From Chara braunii (lineage: Eukaryota > Streptophyta > Charophyceae > Charales > Characeae), in the NCBI GenBank assembly GCA_003427395.1, contig BFEA01000595.1, forward strand, positions 156,784 through 218,782: a DNA stretch of 61,999 bases, read 5' to 3'. Position 1 is the first letter of the stretch. Each line of letters opens with the position of its first letter. Positions 1-9,587 of this stretch are shown here, one piece after another. Made by a program: the position numbers and the translations under genes. Under the pieces are notes generated by a model. That model did not search any database, was not told the origin of the DNA, and saw only the letters and a list, made by a program, of their open reading frames with translations.

Positions 1-72
<72 letters not shown>

Positions 73-73
73 G
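1..73. repeat. (GA)n microsatellite
   Basis: An almost pure GA dinucleotide run opens the window and ends in a slightly degenerate GAGGGAGAGA stretch. It probably continues beyond the window edge. Confidence 0.97.
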
Positions 74-1557
74 TTCTATGATGGTCATGAGGAGGGACAA
101 GGAGGGGGGATGTACGGCGCTGGAATCTCTGCTATACGTAGTAGGACGCGTGCTCGATGCAGGAGCGCTTTAGAATAAATACGTGTTGAATCGACTGAAA
201 AATTGGAAATGATATATCGGAAGATGAAGCGAGCAGTTAACGGCCGACAGGAGGGGACGCATCTCTGCGCAGCGGAGCATGTTTACGTGCGAGAGAGAGG
301 AGGGGCGTTTGGAAAGGCGGCGGGAGGAAGGAATAAGAAGAGACGGTTATCTTCTTGTGTTGCTTTTATTCGCAGTTTCGTTTTGTGTTTATTTTTAGTT
401 CTTCTGATCTTTACTTTAGATATGAAAAACAGAGCGTCGTGGAATTCCTGGAACGTGCCAGCTATGGCGATTTTATTCGGTGCAGGAAACGCTCTGTGCA
501 TGTCTGTGTTTGTGTTTGTGTTGAGGGGGAAGGGGGGGATAGGAAGACAGAAGAAGGGGGAAAAGCGGGGGAGGACGAAGGATGAAGAAGTCGGTTATCT
601 TCTTCTACTGACCTATTTTCGATTTTTTTTTTCAATTTCTGGTTGATTTTAATGTCATGCAATAGGAGAGGGAGAACTGTAAAAAAAGAAAAAAGGAGGA
701 ATTTAAAAGAGAGGGAACTTCGCGAAAGAAGGTTGGAACATGCGCGGGTGATTTGATGTAGGACAGCGCGTATTCGTGTCTGTGGTTAAAAAATGGGATA
801 GAGGATGACGGAAAGAAAGGAGGAGGTGGAGGAGGAGGAGGAGGACGACGACGAAGGCAGCTGTGCCCCCCTTGTGGTTAGAGGGTTATACGCTCATGTA
901 ACTGTTAATCAACAGGTCATGAGTGAGTTCATATCGTGATGCATTCTATAATGTTTTAGTGAGTACCCGCCTTGCCTTACAACCCCCCCACCCTTTCCCC
1001 TGACTTCCACTCCGGAACCGTCCCCTGCCCCGCGCCCCCCCCCGCCCTTCTCTCCCCAAAAAAGGGAAAAGAAAGGACTGGAAAATGACAGATTTTTTTC
1101 CTCACTTTTTTGAGATTGGTCGTGTAGCTATTACTTTCTCACAACAGCAATTTACCTGAAAAGAAGTAGAGCGAAATGCACACCTCCTCCGGAAAAGGAA
1201 AGAAACGAAAATGAAAGACATGAAATTCTCCTGTTGGAAAGTTTCCCTCTGTATAAGGAGTAGTGGTAGGGTAGGTAGTGTGAGGTGAAATTGAGAGAAG
1301 AACATAACTTTAAAAAAAATATTAAAAAAAATCGTGTGGTTAAACCACCAGTTCACCCAGACTTGTTTTGACGAACCAAAACTTTTTTTTTCTTTTTCCG
1401 AGCCTCTAAGGGACTGGTGCTGGCCTCGGAAAAATGCAACGTGGTACAGGTAGCGGCCTCGTGTCTGTTCAGTTCAGCTGGACTCGAGGTGCAGAAAACG
1501 GGCCGTTGCTATTCCAATTCTGCAATTTATTTTATTTTATTATTTTTTGTCACGGTT
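74..1557. other. Intergenic DNA without a supported gene
   Basis: No open frame here resembles a known protein. The longest is 203-646 (+), 147 codons, with a hydrophobic stretch near residues 48-70, but its low-complexity basic and phenylalanine-rich composition makes it a weak candidate. The phrase GGTTATCTTCTT occurs near 343 and again near 592, a hint of local duplication. A GGA/GAC-rich purine run lies at about 811-856, and a C-rich run at 985-1050. Confidence 0.6.
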
Positions 1558-2316
1558 CTTTTTTGTTTTTTTTTTAAATGTCACTGTGTTTTTTTTTTTG
1601 TTTTTTTTTTTACAAGAAACTCTGCCGATTCTTATACTCAAAACAGGGGAGGCCAGGAATCCCTCCACAAACAACCCGGAAAGCAAAGTACACACAATAC
1701 TGGGACCATTACCCAGCTTTGGTGCAGGCGTTGGGAATTTTAGGCCAGTCACAGTATGGCCAAATCAGGACCGCTGTGCTGACATTATTTCCCAACCCTG
1801 GGAAGAAACAAACATTATGCCCTCACGGCCAGTAAAACCAAACAAACATAACATGAAGCTTGTCCACGAACAAAATCATTCCACTACCTAACCTATGCAT
1901 CTACAGTATAACTCTATCTAATGGGATGCCTATCTACAGTATAACTCTCTCTAATGCGATGCCTCCTTTCCCTACTTTACTACTGCCCGACCCCTGTTAT
2001 TAGTAGCGACTCCTTCCACAGAACTCCCTCAGCTCCATCCTCCGGTCTGCCTGCCTCCTGCGGCCCTACCCTTCAACGGAGTGCCAGGTTGTTACTGCAA
2101 AATAAAGCAAACTAAAACATAAAACAAAATCCAACTACACAACTGCAGCAACAGACAAAGTTCAAAAGGATAGAAGAGGAACCAATCTGGTCCCACACAA
2201 AGATACGCTAAACCTAAGAACCAACAGCCAACTACAATCATGCGCGGCTTTCACCTGCTACCACCGTCCTTTTCAACTGCCGAAAATTAATCTTGGAACC
2301 ACTGAGCGTCAATGCA

Positions 2317-2874
2317 CTACTGCATGTTGTCTAAAATCTTACAGAGGTGGCTGCTCCGAGTCCATGTTTGTTTGAACCAATTGATTCCTGTACGAGAACC
2401 TTGTGACATAGTCACTTTCCGCCACCAGTCCGCTTGGATGGACCGGGGAATTTGGGACTTAATTGTTCGTCTGATCTGCCGATTGGTGAGGTCTGATCCC
2501 TGGAAGGTTCGTTGATTCCTTTCTTGCCAGATGACATTGAAGCAGACAGCTGGGGTTGTTTGGTCTATGTAGCCCCACCCTCTGGTTTTCTGTACCCTGA
2601 TAGGGACACCTCCCATAAGCGTCCATTCCTTTGTCCATTCAAATGCTGGCCCAGAGATGCGGTCCCAGTGTTTTTGCCACCATTTCCAGATTCGGGCTGA
2701 AGCAGGACAATCCCACCATAAGTGGATTGTTGATTCAAACGCCCAGCTGCACCGAGAGCATGTGAGACTCAGTGTCATACCACCACGTTCGGCAAGCCAT
2801 ACTGCTGAAGGGGTAGCTACTAAGGAGACCAACCACAACAGAGAAGCATGTCTTTGGTTAGCTATCATCTTCAA
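2317..2874 (-). pseudogene. LINE ORF2 C-terminus with zinc-binding RT-associated domain (zf-RVT)
   Basis: This 185-residue frame carries C39-x2-C42-x8-H51-x4-C56 (2707-2760), with the WW-D-C context usual after the RT of plant L1-type LINEs. That domain is thought to bind element RNA or assist target-primed reverse transcription. The rest of the frame is Trp/Arg-rich, including a WQERNQRTF block typical of these tails. It is a fragment: no RT catalytic motif is in frame with it, and the upstream part of ORF2 at 3097-3623 is in other frames. The displayed start is an arbitrary ATG, because the real protein began far upstream. Identification of the family is firm; function is lost. Confidence 0.75.
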
Positions 2875-3096
2875 TTGAGACCACAGCAGACCATAAGAGC
2901 TCTGTCTATCTCATGAGCAGGAACATCGATTAACTGCATCCATCTGGCTCTTGCTACGACTTGTGGACTTTTCAAAGGGGAAAGCACAGCATAACCAATT
3001 TTTGTCGAGTAATCAGCTATTGAAGTATTCGTTCCTCTTTTGCCTACAGTCGACTACTCCCATAGGGCAGGGTCCAATCTCAATTTAAGAATGGAT

Positions 3097-3763
3097 TTAC
3101 CCGTTTGCCTGTAATTGATATCGAGGAGCATCATCAGGGGTCTCTGAGGCTAGAACTCTTACCTGTTGCAGCTGCGTTCCCAATGGGGGTTGGTTATTAC
3201 CCTCCTCTATCTGCAGCAATTCATTGTGTACCTTCCAACATTCAAACTCCCTTTTTCCATCAATGGCAATGTACGAAAGTTCCCATACCACATATGTAGT
3301 GGATTGATCTCCTGAGAACCATGTTCCTGGGGGGTCGATCCCCTCCTGGGCAAGCAGGTCTTTCCATTTTTGTGGAATTTTGCTTCAATCAGGGATTTTC
3401 TCCGCTCCTCAACCAACCACAACTGACCCAATTGGTTCCGCATGGCAACATCAGTTTTCCAGTTGCCCAGTATGGGGTCCCACAAGTCCTGAATTCTCAG
3501 CACCCCCCTTTCGATCCAAGAGCGACCGAAACTGGATGTAGCTGAGTGTTGCATACTCGTGAGTACAGACATAAGTATGGTGCAGATCCCCAGAACCGAC
3601 CGGATATAACAGAGTGAATACAATTACAGTGGAATACTTGATGCACATGGATTGACCCAAAACCTGACTCAGACTGCAACGAATCTCTCACAAACATGCA
3701 TCGGTGGTGTGAAAGCCCTGGCATTGAACATGGAAGAAGGGGCCAGGGGCTGATCTCATACAC
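3097..3763 (-). pseudogene. LINE ORF2 segment between RT and zinc-knuckle tail, frameshifted
   Basis: Two overlapping minus-strand frames (3207-3623 and 3097-3291) read like one protein broken by a frameshift near 3290. The first contains LRIQDLWDPILGNWKT, a pattern seen after the RT thumb in plant LINE ORF2 proteins (a W-D-P followed by G-x-W). The second continues through a WELSYIAIDGKREF-like region. Both lie upstream, in transcript sense, of the zinc-binding tail at 2317-2874, so order and strand agree with a single LINE copy. At least one frameshift and no intact start make this non-functional. Confidence 0.55.
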
Positions 3764-4139
3764 AGATGAATGGGGGGGAGGAGAGACTAAGGGAGGAGGA
3801 GAGGGAAGATGACGTCAATGTTTCCAAAAATAGTATCTCGAAATGTCAGAAATAGCGAAAATCCGAAATGTCGCGAAGACAAGGTCTCACAGTGTTGCAG
3901 ATATCGATCTCCCAATGTCAAGATACATCCCAGAGGTAGATGAAGTCAGATCCCAAAAGTAGTCCTCAACCAGAAGTATCAATGTTGTTATATACCATCA
4001 GAACTCGTAACCATCCTTCATCCTTGTAGTAGACCAGTAGGAGTAACCCAAGAAGTTGATGTAGACTTAGAGGGTAGGAAGAGAAAGAAGTGGAGGAGGA
4101 GAAAGAGGAAGAGGGAGAAAAGGCGAAGCATTTCTCCCT
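3764..4139. other. Spacer between LINE and Ty3/gypsy element 1
   Basis: The spacer is purine-rich (GGAGGA/GAAG) with no gene. It contains several short TCTCGAAATGTC-like phrases near 3835-3885. Confidence 0.5.
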
Positions 4140-4704
4140 GATACATGGGTGGCCGCGCCGGCTCTGCTGAAGTCCGCTGGGCTGAGCTCGGCGATGCAGC
4201 TATGGCGCTGCAGTGCTGGCGCTGGGCGGCGTGCTGAGCCAGAGCGCTGGTGCCAACCGCTGTTGCACTAATTGGTGCGCTAATCCTCCTCGTCGCTCCG
4301 CTATTCTAACGCTGAAATGCAATCCCAGACTAACCTGTAGACTAACCTCCCTACTGAGGCTGGTACACAGCTGATATAGTGCTGGGCCAGCCTCCCTGCT
4401 GCTGGTACCTTCAGGTCTGGACCGTTGATCAGATCAACGATTCAGATCTGAATCTGAAAAGTGGTGCCTAAACTGGGCCGCCGGCTGGTCCTACCGATGG
4501 GCTGGTACCGGCCTAACGAAAATAGCCGTTGGGTCTGGTGGGGTCTAAAACTAGGCCTACCGAACTCTAATCTGAAATGACAGTTCCTAGGCCTACCTGG
4601 GCCTAACTGGGACCGTCGTGACCCGGTACCTAGGCCTAACCTGTGCTTACTACAGAATTGGGCCCTAACTGGGGCCCGTGTGGTATCAATATGCCACATA
4701 CTCA
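4140..4704 (-). repeat. Putative 3' LTR of Ty3/gypsy element 1
   Basis: In minus sense a polypurine tract AAGGGGG is followed at once by TGAGTATGTGG, the expected LTR start, so the plus-strand end at 4704 (CA) is well placed. The segment is rich in palindromes, including TTCAGATCTGAA near 4440 and GTTGATC-A-GATCAAC near 4425, and in CCTAGGCCTA-like phrases. The other end near 4140 is a guess from a composition change; no second LTR copy was found to confirm it. Confidence 0.45.
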
Positions 4705-4711
4705 CCCCCTT
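4705..4711 (-). promoter_or_regulatory. Polypurine tract of element 1
   Basis: Minus-sense AAGGGGG sits between the end of the integrase tail and the TG of the presumed 3' LTR. This is the normal location and composition of the plus-strand primer of LTR retrotransposons. Confidence 0.55.
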
Positions 4712-4721
4712 GAAGATCGAG

Positions 4722-5534
4722 CTAACCGCGAGGGCGAAGCTGCCTGTCCGATGTTCGTGCGGGGCGGGCGGGTTGGGCAGCTTCCTTAGCAAGTTGCTGT
4801 TTTTCGTATTGCGTGAAGATGAGGGGTGTTGTCACCTTCAGGTCAGGTCGTGAAATCCAGCGTGTGTAGTCCGGATCGAATTGCTTAAATGTAACTTTGT
4901 ATTGCATCGGCTTGTTGCAGTGCTTATGATGAGCAAGGACACGGTCGACCTCCTGGTGACCGTCCATTGAAGGAGTGTCGTGGGACCGTCAAATGCGGGG
5001 GAATCTCGATTACGAAAGAGGGACCCGCGGGTCGTCGCCAGCTGCCGAAGTGACCTTCCATGGCCCAAACCACGTAGGGAGGAGCTTGCACGAGACGTGT
5101 TGCTCGAGCGCGAATTCCTTGGAGGTGACCCAAACAAGGTTGCCAGTGTGGATTGGACATGGGATGTGATCCCGGTTCGCTTGCTGCTGCATAGAACCTG
5201 AGCCTTTTGCATGTTTGCGCGGGCTTTAGCCAGCAGATCCCTATACTTCCGTGTAGAAGTGGGAGAGTACGCGGCATCGATATCGGCAGCCCGTGAAAGC
5301 AAAATGTCTGCGAAGATATGGCCCACCGTGATGCAACTCGAATGGAGTCACGCCGATCGCCGGGTGCACCGAAGTGTTGTAGGCGAACTCGATGTCGGGA
5401 AGACGATCAACCCAGTCTTTTTGATCCGGGCGGATGAGTGTGCAGAGCATCGTCTGCGCACTCTGGTGCGCACGTTCCGTTTGCCCATCCGTTTGAGGAT
5501 ACCGTGCGGAACTCGGTTTCATGCTGGTCCCGGA
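4722..5534 (-). pseudogene. Integrase C-terminal half of Ty3/gypsy element 1
   Basis: Minus-sense frames give, in order: the end of the DDE core (5241-5534) with HPQT-like YPQTDGQTERAHQ holding the catalytic glutamate and FAYNTSVHPAIGVTPF; a C-terminal DNA-binding region (5010-5192) with GNLVWVTSKEFA and KLLPTWFGPWKV; and a tail (4722-4967) with EVDRVLAHHKH...YKVTFKQFDPDYTRWI, a short chromo-like fold. The three pieces are in different frames, so at least two frameshifts have accumulated. The N-terminal half continues at 5895-6486 across a 354-bp insert. The integrase would have joined element DNA to the chromosome; this copy cannot. Confidence 0.8.
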
Positions 5535-5894
5535 TTCTACATCATCCGCTTCTCCACTCATGGTGAGTAGCGGGTAATGGAAGGCCCAATTTTGGTGAAT
5601 TTTTCACCGAAACTGCTATATTTCCTTGAATTTTTACTTTTCTTTCTTGGTTTTTCTTTTTGCCTGATATATATGGGCTTTAGGGTATATATGCATCCAG
5701 TTTTGCCGCATTTGGACGAGTAACGAAAAACTTAGCAAAAACACCAGACTCGAAAAAAAAATTGGCGAACTCCGAAAGCTACTCCAAATAGCGTTTTGTA
5801 GTGCTCTTGAATTTGTTTTTTTGTTTTTTTTTTTTGCCTGTTTTTTTTTTTTTTATGTTTGTATTATGATGCTGCATAGTTTGTTTGCAAAAGT
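5535..5894. other. About 354-bp insertion inside the integrase gene
   Basis: The integrase reading breaks here and resumes on the other side. The junctions share TTCTAC (5535-5540) and TTCGAC (5895-5900), a possible 6-bp duplication with one mismatch. The insert is AT-rich, with minus-sense A-tracts at 5818-5854 and no terminal inverted repeat or coding frame that I can see. It could be a SINE-like or unclassified small retroposon. Confidence 0.6.
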
Positions 5895-6486
5895 TTCGAC
5901 AATGAGTGTCGTCCAAAAGGCTGACATGAAACGAGTGTCGTGGTTGCTGGCGATGTCTTTCGGGACGCTGTGGCTGCAAAACCAGCCGGTATGCAAAAGT
6001 CGTGCTAGCTCGGGAACCGTCGCATGATACTTGCATGGAAGAAATCGAGCGTATTTGCTTAAACGGTTGACGACCGTGAGAATACCATCATGGCCAAGGC
6101 GATCGCGAGGGAAAGGACCGGTCACATCCATAGCAATGGAGAGACCTGGTTTCCGAGGAATCGACAATGGTTTCAGTTCGCTGTACGGGAGCTGATGACA
6201 CCCTTTGTTCCGGTGGCAAACTGCATATGACTGAATGTACCGGTTGACGTCGTTGATGATGTTCGACCAGTGAAATCACTAGCGGAGTCGTGCAAGTGTG
6301 CGTGCGACGCCAAGGTGTCCCGCCAGCCGTGAATCGTGGTATTCACCAAGGAGGCGAGTGCGCAAGATGCGGTCTTGGGGAACACACAACAAATCCTTGC
6401 CTTGCGTATCGAGAAGCAAGTAGCCGTCCACAATGCGATAATTGCTTGCCGACGGGTGATCCGATGATAAGTCAGCATAGAGTGTG
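5895..6486 (-). pseudogene. Integrase N-terminal half of Ty3/gypsy element 1
   Basis: The frame at 5853-6167 contains AMDVTGPFPRDRLGHDGILTV, holding the first catalytic Asp, then NRLSKYARFLPC and SNHDTRFMSAFW with the second Asp (N-H-D where most Ty3 integrases have S-D-R-D). Upstream frames at 6170-6486 encode the zinc-finger-like N-terminus (GYLLLDTQGKDLLCVPQDR region, H-x-x-H-type residues, then CHRNKG) but are shifted relative to the core. The upstream limit is the 15-bp target duplication of the nested retroposon; the RNase H side resumes at 9588. Confidence 0.8.
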
Positions 6487-6501
6487 GAGAATCCTGGATC
6501 C
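6487..6501. repeat. Target-site duplication, left copy
   Basis: GAGAATCCTGGATCC abuts the antisense poly(A) of the nested retroposon and matches 9573-9587 at 14 of 15 positions. Confidence 0.85.
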
Positions 6502-6838
6502 TTTTTTTTTTTCTCTTAAACAATAGCTCCATCTATTGGTGGGGAGCAACACCTGCTGGAAACTGGGTCCAGCGTCCCATAGATACACCCATTACCTCAC
6601 AAATTGACACAAATTGGGAACTGGGCCCGGCGTCCCATAACAAATGCATTCGGAAGATTCATCACTAAAAACCTACTAGAGAAATCCAATTGGCTTAAGA
6701 ATGGTGTTTTGAAAATTAAGATACCGGGGCCATTACCCGGCTTTGGCTCAGAAATATTGGAGCAGCTTCAGACATATCTACAACAATCTTCATGATTTAA
6801 CCAAATTCCAAAAACGACTCAGAAGAAACCCCTGTAAC

Positions 6839-7170
6839 CCCCCATCAATCCACTTCACCTCACTCCGGCAAGACTGACTGCAGCGGAGCCACCATCTCTG
6901 CTGCTGCTATACCATACTCCCATCCTGCCAGCTAGCCCCCTCACTGGTAGGACGCGTGATAACCCACCATCTTCTCCTACTCGCCGTATTCGCTATTTCC
7001 TAAGAACTCTTTTTTTTCAGAAAAAAACTTAGACCCCCAAATCAATCCCCTGCTCCCCACTCAAGCAAGACTTACTGCAGCAGAGTCACCATCTCTACTG
7101 CTGTTGTGCTCTATTCCCATCCTACCAGCTAGCCCACTCACTAGTAGGACGCGTGATACCCCACCATCCT
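6839..7170. repeat. Two diverged direct copies of a ~140-bp unit
   Basis: Copies near 6839-6985 and 7030-7170 share long blocks such as CCAGCTAGCCC[CA]CTCACT and TAGGACGCGTGATA. They are separated by a short AT-rich junction containing a T-run. Confidence 0.8.
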
Positions 7171-7238
7171 TTTTCCAAAAACAGATTGAAAAAGTTAAGA
7201 GACATTAAGTGAACAGATGATGGATTACGGTCCCAAAG

Positions 7239-7340
7239 ACCAACAAGTGCAACAGTTCTGTCTTTATCATCGAAAGGGAGGTCCCGAAAAACCCAACAAG
7301 TGCAACAGTTCTGTCTTCGTCATCGAAAGGGAGGTCCCGG
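7239..7340. repeat. Tandem duplication of a ~55-bp unit
   Basis: Two adjacent copies share AACAAGTGCAACAGTTCTGT and ATCGAAAGGGAGGTCCCG. They differ mainly at TTTATC/TTCGTC. Confidence 0.85.
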
Positions 7341-7454
7341 GTATGTTCTAATGAAGGCAACTGACCACGACCGATACCCATCGAGACCGTGACTCCGCTC
7401 AATGCCAATCGCATCCATTCTCAACCACCCCCATCCGAACCCCCTTCACCCTCC

Positions 7455-7990
7455 CCAACTCCGTCCTAATAAAGGGTTCGAAAGACCATATCCTCAGCAC
7501 GAGCCAGACACAATCCTCATCCTGCAATCTCCTGCCCCCTCGGAGATTCCAGTTTTCGTCTTCGAGAGGGTAAGCCAGCGCTGCCTGAGGCCAATCGCAA
7601 CAAGATGATCCCTCATCATCCGGTACCCATCCGACAACTAGAGATGCCCGATGCCAATCGCATCTGATGAAAGATCCCCCAGCCGGTACCCTCAGAAGAC
7701 CTGATTCAACCCTCTCTCCGCCATCCTAGTAAAGAGTTTGAAAGACCATGTCCTCATCAAGAGCCAGGCACAATCCTCATCCTGCAATCTCCTGCCCCCT
7801 CGGAAATTCTAGTCTTCGTTTTCGAGGGAGTGAGTCAACACTACCTGAGGCCAATCGCACCAGAGTAACCCTCATCAGCCGGTACCCATCCGATAACCAA
7901 AGCTGCCCGACGCCAATCACATCCAATGAAGGTTCCCCTAGCCGGTACCCCTCAGAGAGCCCCGATGCAACCCTCGCTCCGTCTTGGACA
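7455..7990. repeat. Tandem duplication of a ~275-bp unit
   Basis: Copies beginning near 7461 and 7735 share a TTCGAAAGACCAT/TTTGAAAGACCAT block, ACAATCCTCATCCTGCAATC, CCTGAGGCCAATCGCA and CGGTACCCATCCGA. Short indels separate the copies. An apparent frame through it is low in complexity and is not a credible gene. Confidence 0.85.
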
Positions 7991-8137
7991 AATCCCCCAA
8001 AGAGTCATCTCATGCCCTTTGCCCTCCATCTTGGACAGATCCCCCAAAGCTCAACAAAATCGTTACAAAATTTTAGAAGCGCATTTTAGCCAATTGTTTG
8101 AGACCATCTCAGTCATAACCCTAAAAAAAACGCGAGG

Positions 8138-8390
8138 CCCACAGTATGGACTGAGTACAAGGTCGAAGATAAAAAAACAACCACAACTTCATGTAAGATT
8201 AAGAAGATTTCCTGGAGTTTAAAGACAAGCTACAAATTTTTAGGAATTTTTAGAAATTTAACGGACATGCACAGAGACCAGAAACAATTATGGACTGAGT
8301 ACAAGGTCGAAAATCAATTGAAAAACAACCACAACTTCGTGTAAGAATAAGAAGATTTCCTAGAGTTTAAAGACAGATACAAAAATTCAT
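8138..8390. repeat. Tandem duplication of a ~145-bp unit
   Basis: TATGGACTGAGTACAAGGTC starts each copy (about 8143 and 8290), followed by CAACCACAACTTC and AAGAAGATTTCCT in both. The DNA up to 9095 is AT-rich and holds no gene. Confidence 0.8.
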
Positions 8391-9095
8391 TGTTTGGGAA
8401 GAAAATTATTTGAAAGAATTGCTTGAAACATTAATCAGAATTAAACTGTGATTGAAAATAAGATCCGACAAGAATTGATTATCCAAATTGGAATGACGAA
8501 ATTTACGAAAGATCGTACGAAATTTAGGATTAGATAACCATGAAGGATTTTCGAATCAGGATCCCAAACCATGGTTTGAGAAACGTTAACAAAGTTGTAT
8601 GGCACGAAAAATTGAGGAAGGAAAATTGTAAAAACGAATCAACAATCAACAGGGAAAATTCACTCAGACAATAAACGTACCCAATCAGATTAGTTTTTCG
8701 GGAATTTGAGATCGAAACAATCCTTTTATGAGCAAATCCAAATTAGAAAATCAGGGTTATCCAGGGGTAAAATTTATGAAAATCTATGAAAGTCGATTGC
8801 AAAATGATTAGAGAACGATTAGAGAATTTATCACATCTCGAGCATGGCAGAAGCAGAGCAGAATCTTTCCACTCCTCGAGCTCACCTCTCTCCCAAAAAA
8901 ACCACCTATTACCTTCACCCCCTCGAACCCTACCCCTCATCATTTCCAGGAAACTGCTAGCTCACAGGCATAGACACTACACTAGCACTGAAAACATATT
9001 CGGCTATCGTCAAAAACGATAGTATGACTGCTACTTACCAAACCTGTTAGTAAGTCGCCACAGGGAAGTTCAAGCGTACAAAACTAAAACCCTAC

Positions 9096-9572
9096 TTGAG
9101 AAAGGGGGGGAAAGCTCGAAAAATAAAACAAATAAGGAGAACCCACAACATCAATCCGCTGAAAGGCACGACTAAACTAGAGGTTCCTTATCTTCGTGCC
9201 CCTTTCTGCTTCTATGATGCCTGTTGTTACAACGACCGCTACCCGACGAAGACGCGTGAGAGATTAGATAAAATTTCGTCGAAATCACCTCACATAATGG
9301 AGCAACGCAGCACGTGTCGTCTTCCATATCTCCTGTGCCCGCTCAGACGCCCTCTTGGGCACGCTCGGACGCCCTCTTGTGCCTGCTCAGATGCTCTCCT
9401 GGGCACGCGCTCCACCACGCCAGGTTCCCGACCACGCCATCGCCAGTGCTTCGCCCCACCGCGCCGCCGCCCGCCATTTCCAATCGCCAGTGGGAAAACG
9501 ACGGTGGGAACCGGTTCAGGATCGGGGGCAGCGTTGCTGGTAGCGCTGCGCCCCCTCGAGTCTCACTCATCA
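9096..9572 (-). other. GC-rich 5' end of the nested retroposon
   Basis: Composition switches from AT-rich to GC-rich near 9170. CGCTC[GA]GA[CT]GC-type phrases repeat at 9340-9405 (CCTCTTGGGCACGCTCGGACG and near copies). In minus sense a 75-codon frame (9343-9570) begins three bases inside the target duplication, which may be the start of the element transcript. No family was recognised. Confidence 0.4.
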
Positions 9573-9587
9573 GAGAATCCCGGATCC
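9573..9587. repeat. Target-site duplication, right copy
   Basis: GAGAATCCCGGATCC, the partner of 6487-6501. In minus sense it lies within the gypsy polyprotein, just after the RNase H domain. Confidence 0.85.

Larger units (their letters stand above)
1558..3763 (-). mobile_element. Decayed LINE (non-LTR retrotransposon), 5'-truncated
   Basis: Minus-strand fragments of a LINE ORF2 C-terminal region lie at 2317-3623. They are followed on the low-coordinate side by about 700 bp of likely 3' UTR and then T-rich DNA at 1558-1611, which reads as a degenerate poly(A) tail on the minus strand. The 3' UTR motif CCATTACCCAGCTTTGG (1706-1722) recurs with one change at 6730-6746 near another antisense poly(A), so both belong to one family. 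The 5' boundary near 3763 is approximate and I found no target-site duplication. The endonuclease and main RT core are missing. Confidence 0.7.
6487..9587 (-). mobile_element. 3.1-kb retroposon nested in Ty3/gypsy element 1
   Basis: The insert is bounded by GAGAATCCTGGATCC (6487-6501) and GAGAATCCCGGATCC (9573-9587), a 15-bp target-site duplication with one difference. Immediately inside the left copy is a T-run (6502-6512), the poly(A) tail of a minus-strand retroposon. The left 290 bp resembles the 3' UTR of the LINE at 1558-3763 (shared CCATTACCC[AG]GCTTTGG). The rest lacks RT or endonuclease and instead holds four local tandem duplications. It is therefore a non-autonomous or heavily rearranged LINE-mobilised element. 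Removing it together with one target copy puts the two flanking gypsy halves back in the same reading frame. Confidence 0.85.

Noticed and set aside
203-646. A 147-codon frame as a real membrane protein gene.
   Set aside because: One hydrophobic stretch, low-complexity composition, overlapping frames of similar length on both strands and no recognisable motif.
4681-4692. TGGTATCAATAT resembles a plus-strand iMet primer-binding site.
   Set aside because: Only the first eight bases match, and it lies inside the minus-strand element's presumed 3' LTR with no plus-strand gag or pol following.
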